This document shows positions 8,701 to 14,864 of a stretch of 36,981 bases of DNA, in pieces (the first letter of the stretch is position 1; each line of letters begins with the position of its first letter). The stretch covers positions 64,001 through 100,981 of the IMG/VR virus record IMGVR_UViG_3300018469_000001; one strand, 5' to 3'. The notes below the pieces were generated by a model. That model saw only the letters and a program-made list of their open reading frames with translations. It had not been told where the DNA came from and did no database searches. This stretch comes from a virus. Both the position numbers and the translations under genes were made by a program.

Positions 8701-10629
8701 GAACGCCGCGACACCGCCCGGGAGGCAGCCCAGGCCGCCGCACAGGCCGCGCAGGCCGTCCGGGAGCAGGAAGCCCACGCCCAGGCTGTACGCGACGCAG
8801 AGGCCGCCACACAGGCCGCCGCCGAACGGGCCGCCCAGGCACGGCAGGCAGCCCGCACCGACGCCATGATCGCAGCCCAGGCCGCATCGGTCATCCCGCA
8901 GCCGGTCGACCGGGAAATCCGCGACGCCGCCCGGGTGCTCGGCCCCGACGGGCTGCGCCGCCTGTACGGCGACCCGCAGGTAGACGAGTGGCTGGCCGGC
9001 GTGCCCGGCGACCCGGCCGACGCGCCCGACTCGGTCGTGGCCACCGCGCTCGGCAACGGCGTCATGCGGCTCGAGCCCAGGCAGCGGCTGCGGGCGTTCG
9101 ACGCCGCCGCCGACGTCGAAACCGGCGACATGGCCGGCAGGTCCGACAAAGAGCTGCTCGACATCATCACCGACGGTGTGATGGCCACCGGCGACGACCG
9201 GCAACAGGCCAAGGCGCGGGGCCGGGTAGCGCACCGGGAGCGGACCCGCCGCGCCATCGAGCAGGAGCGGTTCAAGGGCCGCCGGGCGTTCTCCGAGTGG
9301 CTGGCCCGGGCCCGCGTCGACAACCCGGCCGACCTGACCGACGCCGAACTGGAGACCGCCCCCGGCGTGGTCGCCGCACTGTCCGACGACGATGACCCGG
9401 CGCTCGCCGGGCGGCTGGCCGATCTCCGCGCCGAAGCTGACCGGCGGATGGCGTCTGCCCAGCAGCGCGCCGACGACCTGGCCGCCGGCCCGGCCGGCCC
9501 GGCCCGGCTGGCCAACCCCGTCGAACATCTGGCCCGGCTGCAACGCATGGTCGAGGGCTACGGCAGCAGCGGCGAGGCTCGCGACGCCGCCGACCGGCTG
9601 CGCCGGGCCCGCGCCGTCACGTTCGGGCTGGGCGAGGACGCCACCGATAAGGACATCAACACCGCCGCCCGCAAGGACCCGCGGCCGCTACCGGACCAGG
9701 CCGCGCAGATCATCGCCTGGTACCGGCATTACGGCCGGTTCGCCGACCTGCCCGACGACCTCCCCGACTACCGGCAGTGGCTGCGCGGCCCGGCCGACGA
9801 AGACGTACCCGACACCCCGGAGCCGCTGCCCGCCGCGAACGTGTCCAAACCCGACGAGGTGTGGGACCAGATCAAGGCCAACGCCCAGCAGGAGTTCCAA
9901 GCCGACCAGTACGAGACCGGCCGCCGGCTGCTACGTGCCATCGGCCGCGCCTACCGGGTACCAGTAGAAGACGACATCCCGGCCACCCTCGAGGGGCTGA
10001 CCGAACTGCAGCGCCGGGTCGGCGCGGCGCTCAACGCCGACCAGCGCACCCCCCGGCAACGGGCCGGGTTTCTGCTGGCCGAGTTCCGCCGCCTCGCCGC
10101 CGAGGACGGCATCGACCCGGCCGACACCCTGCGGTACGGACCGCCCGACAAGGCCGGCCGCACACCGGCCCGGGCCAGCTTCCGCACCTCCACCCCGGAG
10201 CAGGAGCAGCGCATCGACGCCCTGGTCGCCCGCGGCTGGGACTGGCTCGACGCGTACGCCGAAGTCCACGGCGCCGACTCCGACGCGCTGCGCCGCGAAC
10301 GGGCCCGCGGCGTCTCTGGCGGGTCAGAGAAGGCGATGCGCCAGCAGTACGCCGAATGGGTGGCCATGCAGGCCAAAGAGGCGGAGGCCGCCACCGCCGG
10401 GCACATGCTGACCAAGAAAGCCGAGACCCGCGGCGTGGACGTCGTCAAGCTGTTCTCCGGACCGTGGTCGACCGCCCGCGCCAACGCGTCAGAGGAGCTG
10501 CTGCGCTGGTGGGCGGAACACCCGCGGATGACCTACGCCGAGTGGAAAGCGATGCTCGCCGGCGGGTCCGACGCCCGGGCCGCTCGAGAGAGGATGATCG
10601 GGGCAGGGAAGGGGAACGAGTTCGCATGA
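2776..10629 (+). CDS. Giant polyvalent-type protein: ADP-ribosyltransferase, PI3/4-kinase-like and ParB-like domains (2617 aa)
   Basis: The start is GTG 2776 behind GGAGAGGGGG. Residues 13-22 read HPRDARGRFT, a tag common at the start of phage head-associated proteins. Residues 75-200 look like an ADP-ribosyltransferase: R116/R117, S144-T145-S146 and catalytic-type E180. Residues 376-520 and 812-965 are two copies of one helical domain (LDPLDRERVR). Between them, at 540-785, is a PI3/4-kinase-like domain with candidate ATP lysine K578, loop D671-R672-H673-T-G-N676 and metal D689-H-G. Small SH3-like pieces start near 1184 and 1405. A ParB-like domain spans 1563-1680 with HNGNHR at 1636-1641. 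An Ala/Gln coiled coil covers 1983-2035, and a helical C-terminal module ends the protein. Linkers are Pro/Ala-rich. The position between portal and MuF suggests a virion protein delivered with DNA (inference). Domain calls rest on motifs only. Confidence 0.85.
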   Translation: MAARRSKWNPSLHPRDARGRFTRSSTRVMKPADTKRARSATQGFQPAKIGGAGAAGGWLTRNGGAKPAQADTALGRYLAGGWRDTNTEIRRSKTPPPDVAEIDAEFAGLPEDLVLRRQVPLAMFAHIPVDQLVGMKVRDAAYASTSIDHPEAGPSAPDAVTLHIAAAAGTPAYVHADAGEILLARDTEIAIARAEPNGQGGWDLYGVVIPKTAVTRDQPAAGDRDQPAGGDTPTPAEDETTTPPAGDTDTGDEAPQAPAAAASVPAGAAAPPARQSGPGGEPTTSPPDTAGGGDGGRGAAVGGPRAAADQPRPNPREDPEGWARSLTDAELERWSATRGALPRVKKAIAAEQARRAEQDQGAQTPAAGTRTPAAGSLAALDPLDRERVRIAVEDHAGRIFRNPLIGGSTDNVGRYVAEGHLGALTERYGLSQVWRAVAQTVEERPELLERSDADADQGARERGEAAELLSTQAAGQVRDGDFAAALATIDQAERLDPDHRAGVGRSWDELRTIVARRQEETSRKPAGSATPRESVAGRAQLDAAIESGTSSTEKLDGGGIAQSVDLVTFNDGTQAVRKVTKDSKTIERSGVDQADAEEVTALIAAAAGAKVPAVHRAGDTETLTAYVDGQTGMEAMSVLGLGAAHTESLRLANTDPGRLLGLVDVLTDNPDRHTGNWIIDQAGDPVGIDHGNAFLYSGDPGSAGDNSWKPFAAHYMQWDAATGMPSGWADNDLTPADVQTVRERLAALRPEFDRMGHGDWHDFAMGRLDAVGAHATGDRNRIADGGTPAPAGTPGQPAGETPGQRIDPPTGGALAGLDPLDRERVRVAVEDKAATIFRTPFMGGSESNVARYTAEGRELAALTDRHGLATMAAAVRQIIDQRPGLLQRSDADVEAHRQARRQAAEARANTGADLAAAGDFTAARAEIDAGERIDPTWVFTSPGGPPLNWTAVRALVDDMERDRAAADAPEPAGDATPVADPTTPATDPASQMTATAASPRRTLLAADSGTDGAFLYFGTGDRPTDVGVPVSAMQLGRGNRSTVVFNDYVDSKPQGGEHRMGDRVWLAPLPPADVVDSYVAGIRDERRGGRPLDTGQPAAPPAAAEVPAAPEADPNGGMTVVKTRTGWAVKGGEPFYLAERKTKRAAQQWIDDAMTARRALADHEARKKQSAADLMERVGLEEVRPSQLAEGDVFTYKLGGGYTATVTAVENLGNGMVMVRLTPGPDAPDDAMPHLLLRDSDPVFRLQDPGRAQVWQDMIAADRAEAARELADLERGDQAGAPAPSAGTRVSVEDLDADEQGRALSGQTFARTARIDQDPDSTRLRMVRARVGNRELRVHDPASGDQLGTITEQRDGGWTATTTDGREMGAGLDVEAAIGALENPDPAGPADSDVPAADQPAAAGRPVSELQRGDYVTVTGRPPGGEQQTTRTGYVTAVMATGRSNEQMVSLSEFPIGAGRTELVIAAPTAPTVPATPPADPDVVLWRNPTNGRPVPNPSQVSIVRGQVVRDTRREEAVRAQLAQRAGTDAPTGRDTPATPPQAGEGGGWPDQSGGGDPPDGVELYPMDRLRAELKYGTDGFNYGRPSGWKLLLNRAVEDPRTPEWMASIAENGMQPIQVTFDDDVPGSTGRQAELHNGNHRLALALLMGVQDIPISSRDLENWDDEGGKVAVRLGGSPVTDMPDGAADVIARAQAIVARRRQADAALNADTPGEAGTADTPAPAAGPPEQLDLAGGATPFDASRTEVGLPERPQVGRERAIAATQQLGLFASDEREMDGQVGLLDALLNMPAGDTAGPPPDAPPRPLPEAPGQDNAGEELPAEPTSIVPDDLSNWSDEQLADLFRDVSGVESVDQLDEPGLQRIADEWDRREQAMADLVATVPDDLTALGDGDVETLYARLTGELGTLDHDAVRRVEADLDRRTAEQAAEAGNAPKRALLARPVADLTDEEIETAAGYAADLGDEPAIVRVFAEWERRDTAREAAQAAAQAAQAVREQEAHAQAVRDAEAATQAAAERAAQARQAARTDAMIAAQAASVIPQPVDREIRDAARVLGPDGLRRLYGDPQVDEWLAGVPGDPADAPDSVVATALGNGVMRLEPRQRLRAFDAAADVETGDMAGRSDKELLDIITDGVMATGDDRQQAKARGRVAHRERTRRAIEQERFKGRRAFSEWLARARVDNPADLTDAELETAPGVVAALSDDDDPALAGRLADLRAEADRRMASAQQRADDLAAGPAGPARLANPVEHLARLQRMVEGYGSSGEARDAADRLRRARAVTFGLGEDATDKDINTAARKDPRPLPDQAAQIIAWYRHYGRFADLPDDLPDYRQWLRGPADEDVPDTPEPLPAANVSKPDEVWDQIKANAQQEFQADQYETGRRLLRAIGRAYRVPVEDDIPATLEGLTELQRRVGAALNADQRTPRQRAGFLLAEFRRLAAEDGIDPADTLRYGPPDKAGRTPARASFRTSTPEQEQRIDALVARGWDWLDAYAEVHGADSDALRRERARGVSGGSEKAMRQQYAEWVAMQAKEAEAATAGHMLTKKAETRGVDVVKLFSGPWSTARANASEELLRWWAEHPRMTYAEWKAMLAGGSDARAARERMIGAGKGNEFA

Positions 10630-10949
10630 CGACGACAGAGCAGGCGCTCGCCGGCGCTCGCCGGGTAGCCCGCCGGGCCGCCCAACGCGACGCCGGCCTG
10701 GCAGCCAACCCGTACCCACCCGACGGCACCCCAACCCAGCGCGCCGCCCGCCGCGCCTGGCTGCGCACCTACCTGCACTGGCGTCCCGCCGCGGCCGCCG
10801 ACCTGGCCGACGCCGTCGACTACGGCGACGACCTGACCGCGCTCGCGCACGGCCCCGACCGCCGCGACCAGGACGACACCGGCCACGACCCGGCCGCAGC
10901 AGCAGCCCAAGGGATGATCGTCCCCGACCCGCCGGGAGGTGTGCGATGA
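10626..10949 (+). CDS. Small protein with NPYP motif (possibly Rmf/CrpP-like)
   Basis: This 107-residue product starts at ATG 10626, whose ATGA overlaps the stop of the giant gene, so the two are coupled. The N-terminal half reads GARRVARRAAQRD, NPYPPDGTPTQ, then RAWLRTYLHW. The spacing of a small helix, NPYP and an A-W-L-x-x-Y helix recalls the short Rmf/CrpP-like proteins found widely in actinobacteria and phages, but the usual glycines are missing, so this is a weak match. The C-terminal half is Asp/Ala-rich and probably disordered. It overlaps the next gene by 4 nt. Function is unknown. Confidence 0.65.
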   Translation: MTTTEQALAGARRVARRAAQRDAGLAANPYPPDGTPTQRAARRAWLRTYLHWRPAAAADLADAVDYGDDLTALAHGPDRRDQDDTGHDPAAAAAQGMIVPDPPGGVR

Positions 10950-11191
10950 CCGCGCTGCTGGTGACCGTCGTGGACGGCGGAGCCGAGCTCGACCGGCTCA
11001 CCCTCGACGACCAAAACAAAATCACCTACCGGACGGGGGCTGCCCGCGACATCGTCGAGTCGAAACGGCGGCACCTCGACGTCGGCGCCAGCGACACCGA
11101 CGTGCTCGCCGCCCTTGCCGGCTGGTCCAACGGCTACATAGCGATTGCCGACGACGAGGCAGGCGAGCCCGCCGCCGCGGCTGAGGAGTAA
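10946..11191 (+). CDS. Small alpha/beta protein, paralog of the next gene's N-terminus
   Basis: This 81-residue protein starts at ATG 10946, overlapping the previous stop (ATGA). Two beta strands (LLVTVVD, KITYRTG) are followed by a helix ARDIVESKRRHL and then VLAALAGWSNGYIAI. The same order of strand, I-x-Y-x-T-x-A-A-R, V-E helix and L-x-G-W-x-x-G is seen in the first 75 residues of the next product at 11196, so the two look like tandem paralogs. An acidic Ala-rich tail follows. The family is not recognised and no function is assigned. Confidence 0.65.
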   Translation: MTALLVTVVDGGAELDRLTLDDQNKITYRTGAARDIVESKRRHLDVGASDTDVLAALAGWSNGYIAIADDEAGEPAAAAEE

Positions 11192-11195
11192 CACC

Positions 11196-11666
11196 GTGGA
11201 CACCATGGCCATGGTCGCCGCCGACACCGGCGAGACACTGGACATCATCAGCATCGGATCCGCCCGCATCATCTACGCCACCGCCGCCGCCCGCCCGGTC
11301 GTGGAAGCCGCCCTGAACGCGTACGCCGCCCGCGGCATCCAGGTGGGCTGCCCCGCCGCGGTGCTCGACGGCTGGACCGACGGCGCCGTGCGGCTGGTCG
11401 CCACCCAGGAGACGCTGGAGTCCGGATGGGTGCCCGAGCTGCCCAACGTGCACCCTGTCGATCTGCGGGAGGCCGGGTCGGACCGTAAGCTGCGCACCTA
11501 CTGGACCAGAGGTGAGGGCGCAGCCAAGATCGGGTGGGGCAGCGGCGGCGACTTCAAACGGTGCGTCTCCCACCTCGGCAAGTACGTCGCCGACCCGGAA
11601 GGGCTCTGTGCCGAGTACCACAAGGCGGCGACCGGGCAGTGGCCTGGCCGCGGCCGCAAACACTGA
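11196..11666 (+). CDS. Phage protein with YWTRGEGAAKI / GDFKRCVSHLGKYV domain
   Basis: GTG 11196 is preceded by GAGGAG, and the 156-residue product has two parts. Residues 1-80 match the layout of the 81-aa protein just upstream. The C-terminal part reads LRTYWTRGEGAAKIGWG, GDFKRCVSHLGKYV, then CAEYHKAATGQWPGRGR. That block is a familiar domain in actinophage head genes and is often found fused to capsid or capsid-maturation proteins; its biochemical role is not established as far as I know. It holds conserved C, H and W residues that could form a small fold around a metal or DNA. The next gene starts 13 nt later. Confidence 0.72.
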   Translation: MDTMAMVAADTGETLDIISIGSARIIYATAAARPVVEAALNAYAARGIQVGCPAAVLDGWTDGAVRLVATQETLESGWVPELPNVHPVDLREAGSDRKLRTYWTRGEGAAKIGWGSGGDFKRCVSHLGKYVADPEGLCAEYHKAATGQWPGRGRKH

Positions 11667-11679
11667 CCAGGGGGCGCTG

Positions 11680-12210
11680 GTGGCCACGATGCAGCCGATC
11701 GACGTGACGAAAGGTCCGGCCGGTGAAACGATCATCCGGACCGGCCCGCCTCGTGTCGGGTTCTCCGCCGGGCTGATCGCGCGATGCCTGGCCGAGCCCG
11801 GGCCGCTGACCGTCGAAGGCGGCGAGCTGGTGTTGCGCGGGGTCGACCCCGACGGCGCCGCCGTCGAGTTGCGGTACCGGCCGGTCGACTTCAACGCGGG
11901 GCAGGCCGTCGACGAGGGCGGATTCCTGTTGTGCGACCGGGTCGACGTGGCGCCCGTGGTCGTGCACGTAGCCGGCACCCCCGGCCCCGACCACATCCAA
12001 CGGTGTGTGTCGTGCGGCGCCGAGCTGATCGACAACAGCGCCGCCATGACGTTGGACAGCGACGAGCGTGGGCCCGGCTGGTGGGGGGTCGGCAACCTGG
12101 TGGCCGTCGACAAGCCGTCCGGGGTGCGCGGGCCCGGCGTGTCGTACATGGTGGCCGCCCTGACCGACCTGGGCGTACGCGAGCGGCCGTGCACACCTAC
12201 GGGCGGGTAG
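11680..12210 (+). CDS. Hypothetical phage protein with CVSC motif
   Basis: The start is taken as GTG 11680, six bases after AGGGGG; ATG 11689 is the alternative. The 176-residue product is beta-rich in the first half (GPLTVEGGELVLRGVD, VELRYRPVDF) and then carries QRCVSCGAELIDN. A single CxxC with C's also near GGFLLCDR could make a small metal knuckle (inference). The end, SYMVAALTDLGVRERPC, looks helical. The family is not recognised. It sits in a run of small head-region genes, and its stop overlaps no start, but the next candidate start is 2 nt beyond. Confidence 0.6.
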   Translation: MATMQPIDVTKGPAGETIIRTGPPRVGFSAGLIARCLAEPGPLTVEGGELVLRGVDPDGAAVELRYRPVDFNAGQAVDEGGFLLCDRVDVAPVVVHVAGTPGPDHIQRCVSCGAELIDNSAAMTLDSDERGPGWWGVGNLVAVDKPSGVRGPGVSYMVAALTDLGVRERPCTPTGG

Positions 12211-12212
12211 CG

Positions 12213-12473
12213 GTGGCCCGGCCGCCGTGGAAGGTGCAACGGGCGATCACCGACCCCGATGAGATCCACATCCGGCCCCGCAACGACCGCCGCTGGCACC
12301 CGCCAGCCGCGGACTGCTGGTGCGGGCCGAAGGCCGAAAACCTGGGCTGCGGCGCCGGGCACCGGCTGGTCACCCACCAGGCCGCCGACGGACGCACCCC
12401 GCTGGGACGGGTGGACGGCGTCGAAGAGGGTCCGGTCGACCGGTGGGCGGGCTGGTCCGGCAGGGACTGCTGA
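12213..12473 (+). CDS. Small Cys/His protein with CWCGP motif
   Basis: This 86-residue product starts at GTG 12213, behind GGGCGGG; an upstream GTG at 12189 overlaps the previous gene and is less likely. The core reads IHIRPRNDRRWH, then DCWCGPKAE, then LVTHQAADGR. This is the widespread phage pattern HxxPxxD...H...CWCGP...V-x-H-x-x-x-DGR, best known from short proteins near terminase. It is a second family member in this window, longer than the one at 470 and carrying the complete DGR ending. Extra cysteines follow (LGCGAGH). Metal binding is plausible but unproven, and the function is unknown. Confidence 0.62.
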   Translation: MARPPWKVQRAITDPDEIHIRPRNDRRWHPPAADCWCGPKAENLGCGAGHRLVTHQAADGRTPLGRVDGVEEGPVDRWAGWSGRDC

Positions 12474-12475
12474 TC

Positions 12476-12679
12476 GTGCACCTCGGCCCGCTCGCGCCTG
12501 TCGACCCGGACACCGGCCGGGACCTGGTCAAAGTGCCCGAAGCCACCGACGCCGACCTGGAATGGCTGGCCCGCGTCGACGAGCTGTCCGGCCGGCATGC
12601 CGCCCGGTACATTTCCGGCGACCCTGACGCCCCGGACCCGGTGACCGGCTGGATCACCACCGAGACGGTTCGCTGGTAG
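12476..12679 (+). CDS. Small hypothetical protein
   Basis: This 67-residue frame starts at GTG 12476, two bases after the previous stop, with AGGGA about eight bases upstream; GTG 12443 in the same frame is an alternative. It reads VHLGPLAPVDPDTGR, LEWLARVDELSGRHAARY and ends GWITTETVRW. The middle is helical. The family is not recognised. It is the last gene of the small-gene run and is followed at once by a strong hairpin, which supports it being the end of a transcription unit. Confidence 0.55.
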   Translation: MHLGPLAPVDPDTGRDLVKVPEATDADLEWLARVDELSGRHAARYISGDPDAPDPVTGWITTETVRW

Positions 12680-13031
12680 CGAACGGCGCCGGGTGAATGG
12701 AAACCCGGCGCCGCCCCCTTGCACCCGCCCCCGCAAGGGCCGGATGACGACCGTACCGACCCGGCCGCCGTGATCGGAAGAGCACCAAGGACGCGCCCGC
12801 TGATAGCGAACGGCGCCGGGGTTGCCCTGTAGGGCTCACCCGACGCCGTCCTCTTGAGCGTTCTTCATGTGCCATGCCGAGACTGACTGAGAGCCTCGCC
12901 GGTGAAGAGCCACACCGCCAGGTAAGGCGGGTGACGCCACACCGGCGCCCGCGCCGCCCGGAACCGATTGAAGGCGACGCGGCCACGAACGGTACCGGCC
13001 CGACCGGCATGATCGGAAGAGGGGGCGCGGG
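12680..13031 (+). other. Non-coding structured stretch with duplicated pieces
   Basis: No convincing gene lies here. The 17-mer tagcgaacggcgccggg occurs at 12677-12693 and again at 12804-12820, each beginning a hairpin (the second, 12811-12848, is imperfect: cggcg...gccct/agggc...cgccg). A 30-nt block at 12753-12782 recurs at 12992-13021 with four differences, and the second copy ends in the ribosome binding site of the MuF gene. Between them, 12897-12904 (cgccggtg) pairs with 12940-12947, enclosing a smaller caccgcc/ggcgggtg hairpin. It looks like a duplicated gene-junction with an extra structured insert. A leader RNA or a scar of a lost gene are both possible. Confidence 0.45.
12685..12712 (+). 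terminator. Perfect 10-bp hairpin after the small-gene run
   Basis: The arms ggcgccgggt (12685-12694) and acccggcgcc (12703-12712) pair perfectly around an 8-nt loop, gaatggaa. The hairpin begins 5 nt after the stop of the previous gene. The sequence that follows is gccccctt, not a T-run, so it is an imperfect intrinsic terminator or an RNA-stabilising hairpin. Confidence 0.6.
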
Positions 13032-14111
13032 GTGGCTGTCACCAACCGGACCCTGCGACTCTTGCGGGCGCTGCGCGTCGACATCGGCGACCAGGCCGAC
13101 GACGTCGTCCGCGACCTGACCGCCGCATGGGTCAAGACGTGGAACACCCTGTCCGGCGAGTGGGACCGGGCGCTGGCCGACGCCGTCGCCCTGTACGTGC
13201 GCACCGGCGCCTGGCCGCCGCCGTGGCACCTCGCCCGCCTGGAGCGGCTCGTCGCCGCCCAGCAGCAGACCGCCCAGGCGCTCGCCGCCCTGGCAGCCAC
13301 CGCCAACACCACCGCAGGGTCCGGCGCCACCGAAGTGGTTGCCGCCACCGCGGCCGCCGAGCCCGCCATCATGGCCTCGCAGCTCCCGGCCAGCCTGGCC
13401 GCCGCCGCGGCGGAAACGTACGCGGCGAACGTGGCGCCGTCCGCGCTGGAGTCGATCGCGTTGCGGGCCCGCCAGCAGATCCACGCCGGCACCTGGCCGC
13501 TCACCGAGCAGGCGGTCGAGGCGATGCGCCGGTCCCTGATCACCGGCGTGGCCACCGGCGCCCACCCGACCGAGGCGGCCGCCGACATGCTTCGCCAGGT
13601 CGAGGGGGTTTTCAACGGCGGACTCACCCGGGCGATCAACATCGCCAGGACGGAAATGCTCGACGCCTACCGGGCCACGTCCGCCGCGGTGCACGAGGCC
13701 AACGCCGACGTGCTCGACGGCTGGACCTGGATCGCCACCCTCGACCGGCGTACCTGCCCGAGCTGCTGGGCGATGCACGGCACCCACCATCCGCTAGAAC
13801 AGGCCGGCCCATGGGACCACCAGCAGGGCCGATGCGCCCGCATGCCGAAGGTCAAATCGTGGGCCGAGCTGGGCATCCCCGGCGTCGAAGACGACGACCT
13901 CACCCCGGACGCCGAAAAGGTGTTCACCGCGCTCCCCCTCCACGAGCAGCTCGCGGTGATGGGGCCGGGTCGGCTCGCGCTGCTCAACACCGGCCGCGTC
14001 CAGTGGGCGGACCTGGCGGTACGCCGCGACAACCAGGCGTGGCGTCCGTCGTACGTGCCCCGCCCGGTGCGGGAGCTGGAGCGGCTCGCCAACCGGCGGC
14101 AGGTGGCCTAA
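13032..14111 (+). CDS. MuF-like minor head protein
   Basis: MuF-type proteins sit inside the portal vertex and are needed for head morphogenesis or injection. The product is 359 residues. The first 200 are helical and Ala-rich. The signature lies late: ARTEMLDAYRAT, GWTWIATLDRRTCPSCWAMHG, HP, then GPWDHQQGRCARMP, with C242/C245 and the following His and Cys forming the usual MuF C-terminal motif. GTG 13032 is preceded by GAGGGGGCGCGG. Here MuF is separated from the portal by the giant gene and the small-gene run, where many phages have the two adjacent. A hairpin follows the stop. Confidence 0.9.
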   Translation: MAVTNRTLRLLRALRVDIGDQADDVVRDLTAAWVKTWNTLSGEWDRALADAVALYVRTGAWPPPWHLARLERLVAAQQQTAQALAALAATANTTAGSGATEVVAATAAAEPAIMASQLPASLAAAAAETYAANVAPSALESIALRARQQIHAGTWPLTEQAVEAMRRSLITGVATGAHPTEAAADMLRQVEGVFNGGLTRAINIARTEMLDAYRATSAAVHEANADVLDGWTWIATLDRRTCPSCWAMHGTHHPLEQAGPWDHQQGRCARMPKVKSWAELGIPGVEDDDLTPDAEKVFTALPLHEQLAVMGPGRLALLNTGRVQWADLAVRRDNQAWRPSYVPRPVRELERLANRRQVA

Positions 14112-14117
14112 CCCAGC

Positions 14118-14149
14118 GATACGCCCCGACCATCGGGCCGAGGCGTATC
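14118..14149. terminator. Bidirectional hairpin between converging genes
   Basis: The arms gatacgcc (14118-14125) and ggcgtatc (14142-14149) pair perfectly and enclose a second short ccga/tcgg pairing. It lies between the MuF stop (14111) and the end of the minus-strand gene (14183), so it can end transcription from both sides. No clear T-run is seen on either strand. Confidence 0.55.
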
Positions 14150-14182
14150 CGTCGAGATGGGGCGGGGTCAGCGGCGTAGCGG

Positions 14183-14485
14183 TCAGAGTCGGTGGGCGCG
14201 CTCGGCGGGGACCTCGTCCAGCCAGGTCACGTCGCAATCGGCGAACTGCTCGCGGTTGGCGACGCGCACCGAGACGCGCTCGCCCGGGGTGAAGGTGCGC
14301 TCGTGGCCGTTCTGGTAGGTCCACACGACCTCGGCTCGGTCGTACTTGCCGGACGCGTCCCGCAACGTGCGGGTGATGACCTCCACTGATTCGAGGGTGA
14401 AGTTCCGGCCGGCTTCCGGGGTGGTCGTGGGCCAGAGCTGCACGCTGGTGGGGGCGGTTTCGGCGGTAACCAGTGCGTCGAACAT
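14183..14485 (-). CDS. Minus-strand small protein A (QLWPT family)
   Basis: This 100-residue protein is read against the direction of the structural genes. ATG is at 14485-14483 with GAGGAG about nine bases upstream. It begins MFDALVTAETAPTSVQLWP and continues with a beta-rich core, VVWTYQNGHERTFTPGERV, then REQFADCDVTWL. The next upstream minus-strand gene encodes a clear paralog with the same start and the same W-T-Y-Q / F-x-x-G-E-R / REQ / V-x-W-L spacing. No known family is recognised. The pair probably shares the promoter at 14819-14847. A moron-type accessory gene is the best guess. Confidence 0.7.
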   Translation of the reverse strand: MFDALVTAETAPTSVQLWPTTTPEAGRNFTLESVEVITRTLRDASGKYDRAEVVWTYQNGHERTFTPGERVSVRVANREQFADCDVTWLDEVPAERAHRL

Positions 14486-14526
14486 CGGGGTTCTCCTCGC
14501 GTCTCGGTTGGGGGCGGGTTGGTTGG

Positions 14527-14766
14527 TCAGAGCCAGACGACGTCGTCGCCGGGGAGCTGCTCGCGGTTCTCGACGCGGACCACGATGCGCTCGCCCTTGG
14601 CGAAGGTGCTGCGGCCGCCGTCCTGGTAGGTCCAGTGGACCCGGGTCTTGCCGCCGAGGAACGGCTCGACGGTGACCTCGGTGAGGGTTTCACCGGCCGG
14701 CTTGCTGGTGGGCCAGAGCTGCACGCCGGTCGGGGCTGCCTCGGCGGTGATCATCGCGTCGTACAT
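14527..14766 (-). CDS. Minus-strand small protein B, paralog of A
   Basis: This 79-residue product starts at ATG 14766-14764 with GAGGGAG upstream; the frame continues further upstream, but that part runs through the promoter element and is not coding. It begins MYDAMITAEAAPTGVQLWP and ends VHWTYQDGGRSTFAKGER, VRVENREQLPGDDVVWL, matching protein A along its length but shorter by about 12 residues at the C-terminus. It is first in a two-gene minus-strand unit, 41 nt from protein A. The function is unknown. The fold is probably a small beta barrel (inference from alternating strands). Confidence 0.7.
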   Translation of the reverse strand: MYDAMITAEAAPTGVQLWPTSKPAGETLTEVTVEPFLGGKTRVHWTYQDGGRSTFAKGERIVVRVENREQLPGDDVVWL

Positions 14767-14818
14767 GTCTGGCTCCCTCGTCTCGGGTGGCGGGTGTCCG
14801 GCCCGACCAACAACAGGG

Positions 14819-14847
14819 ACGTTACACGACCAGCAACTAGACCACAA
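14819..14847 (-). promoter_or_regulatory. Minus-strand promoter within 30-bp repeat, copy 1
   Basis: On the minus strand, TTGTGG (14847-14842) and TAACGT (14824-14819) are separated by exactly 17 nt and the -10 is preceded by TG at an extended position. Transcription would run into the genes at 14766 and 14485. The whole 30-nt core 14819-14848 recurs at 18417-18446 with a single difference, in the same orientation upstream of the other minus-strand gene. Conservation in both places is the main support. Confidence 0.65.
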
Positions 14848-14864
14848 CACCCCGGGGGTTGCTC

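Noticed and set aside
7483-9543. Long minus-strand open frame of 686 codons opposite the giant gene
   Set aside because: Antisense mirror frame in GC-rich DNA with no recognisable domain; the + strand frame has domain motifs and a good start. The same holds for the minus-strand frames at 4750-6477 and 30841-32514.
12874-13119. Short + strand open frame overlapping the MuF start
   Set aside because: No good ribosome binding site; the sequence is Pro/Arg-rich and runs through a stretch of inverted repeats and duplicated DNA into the MuF gene.
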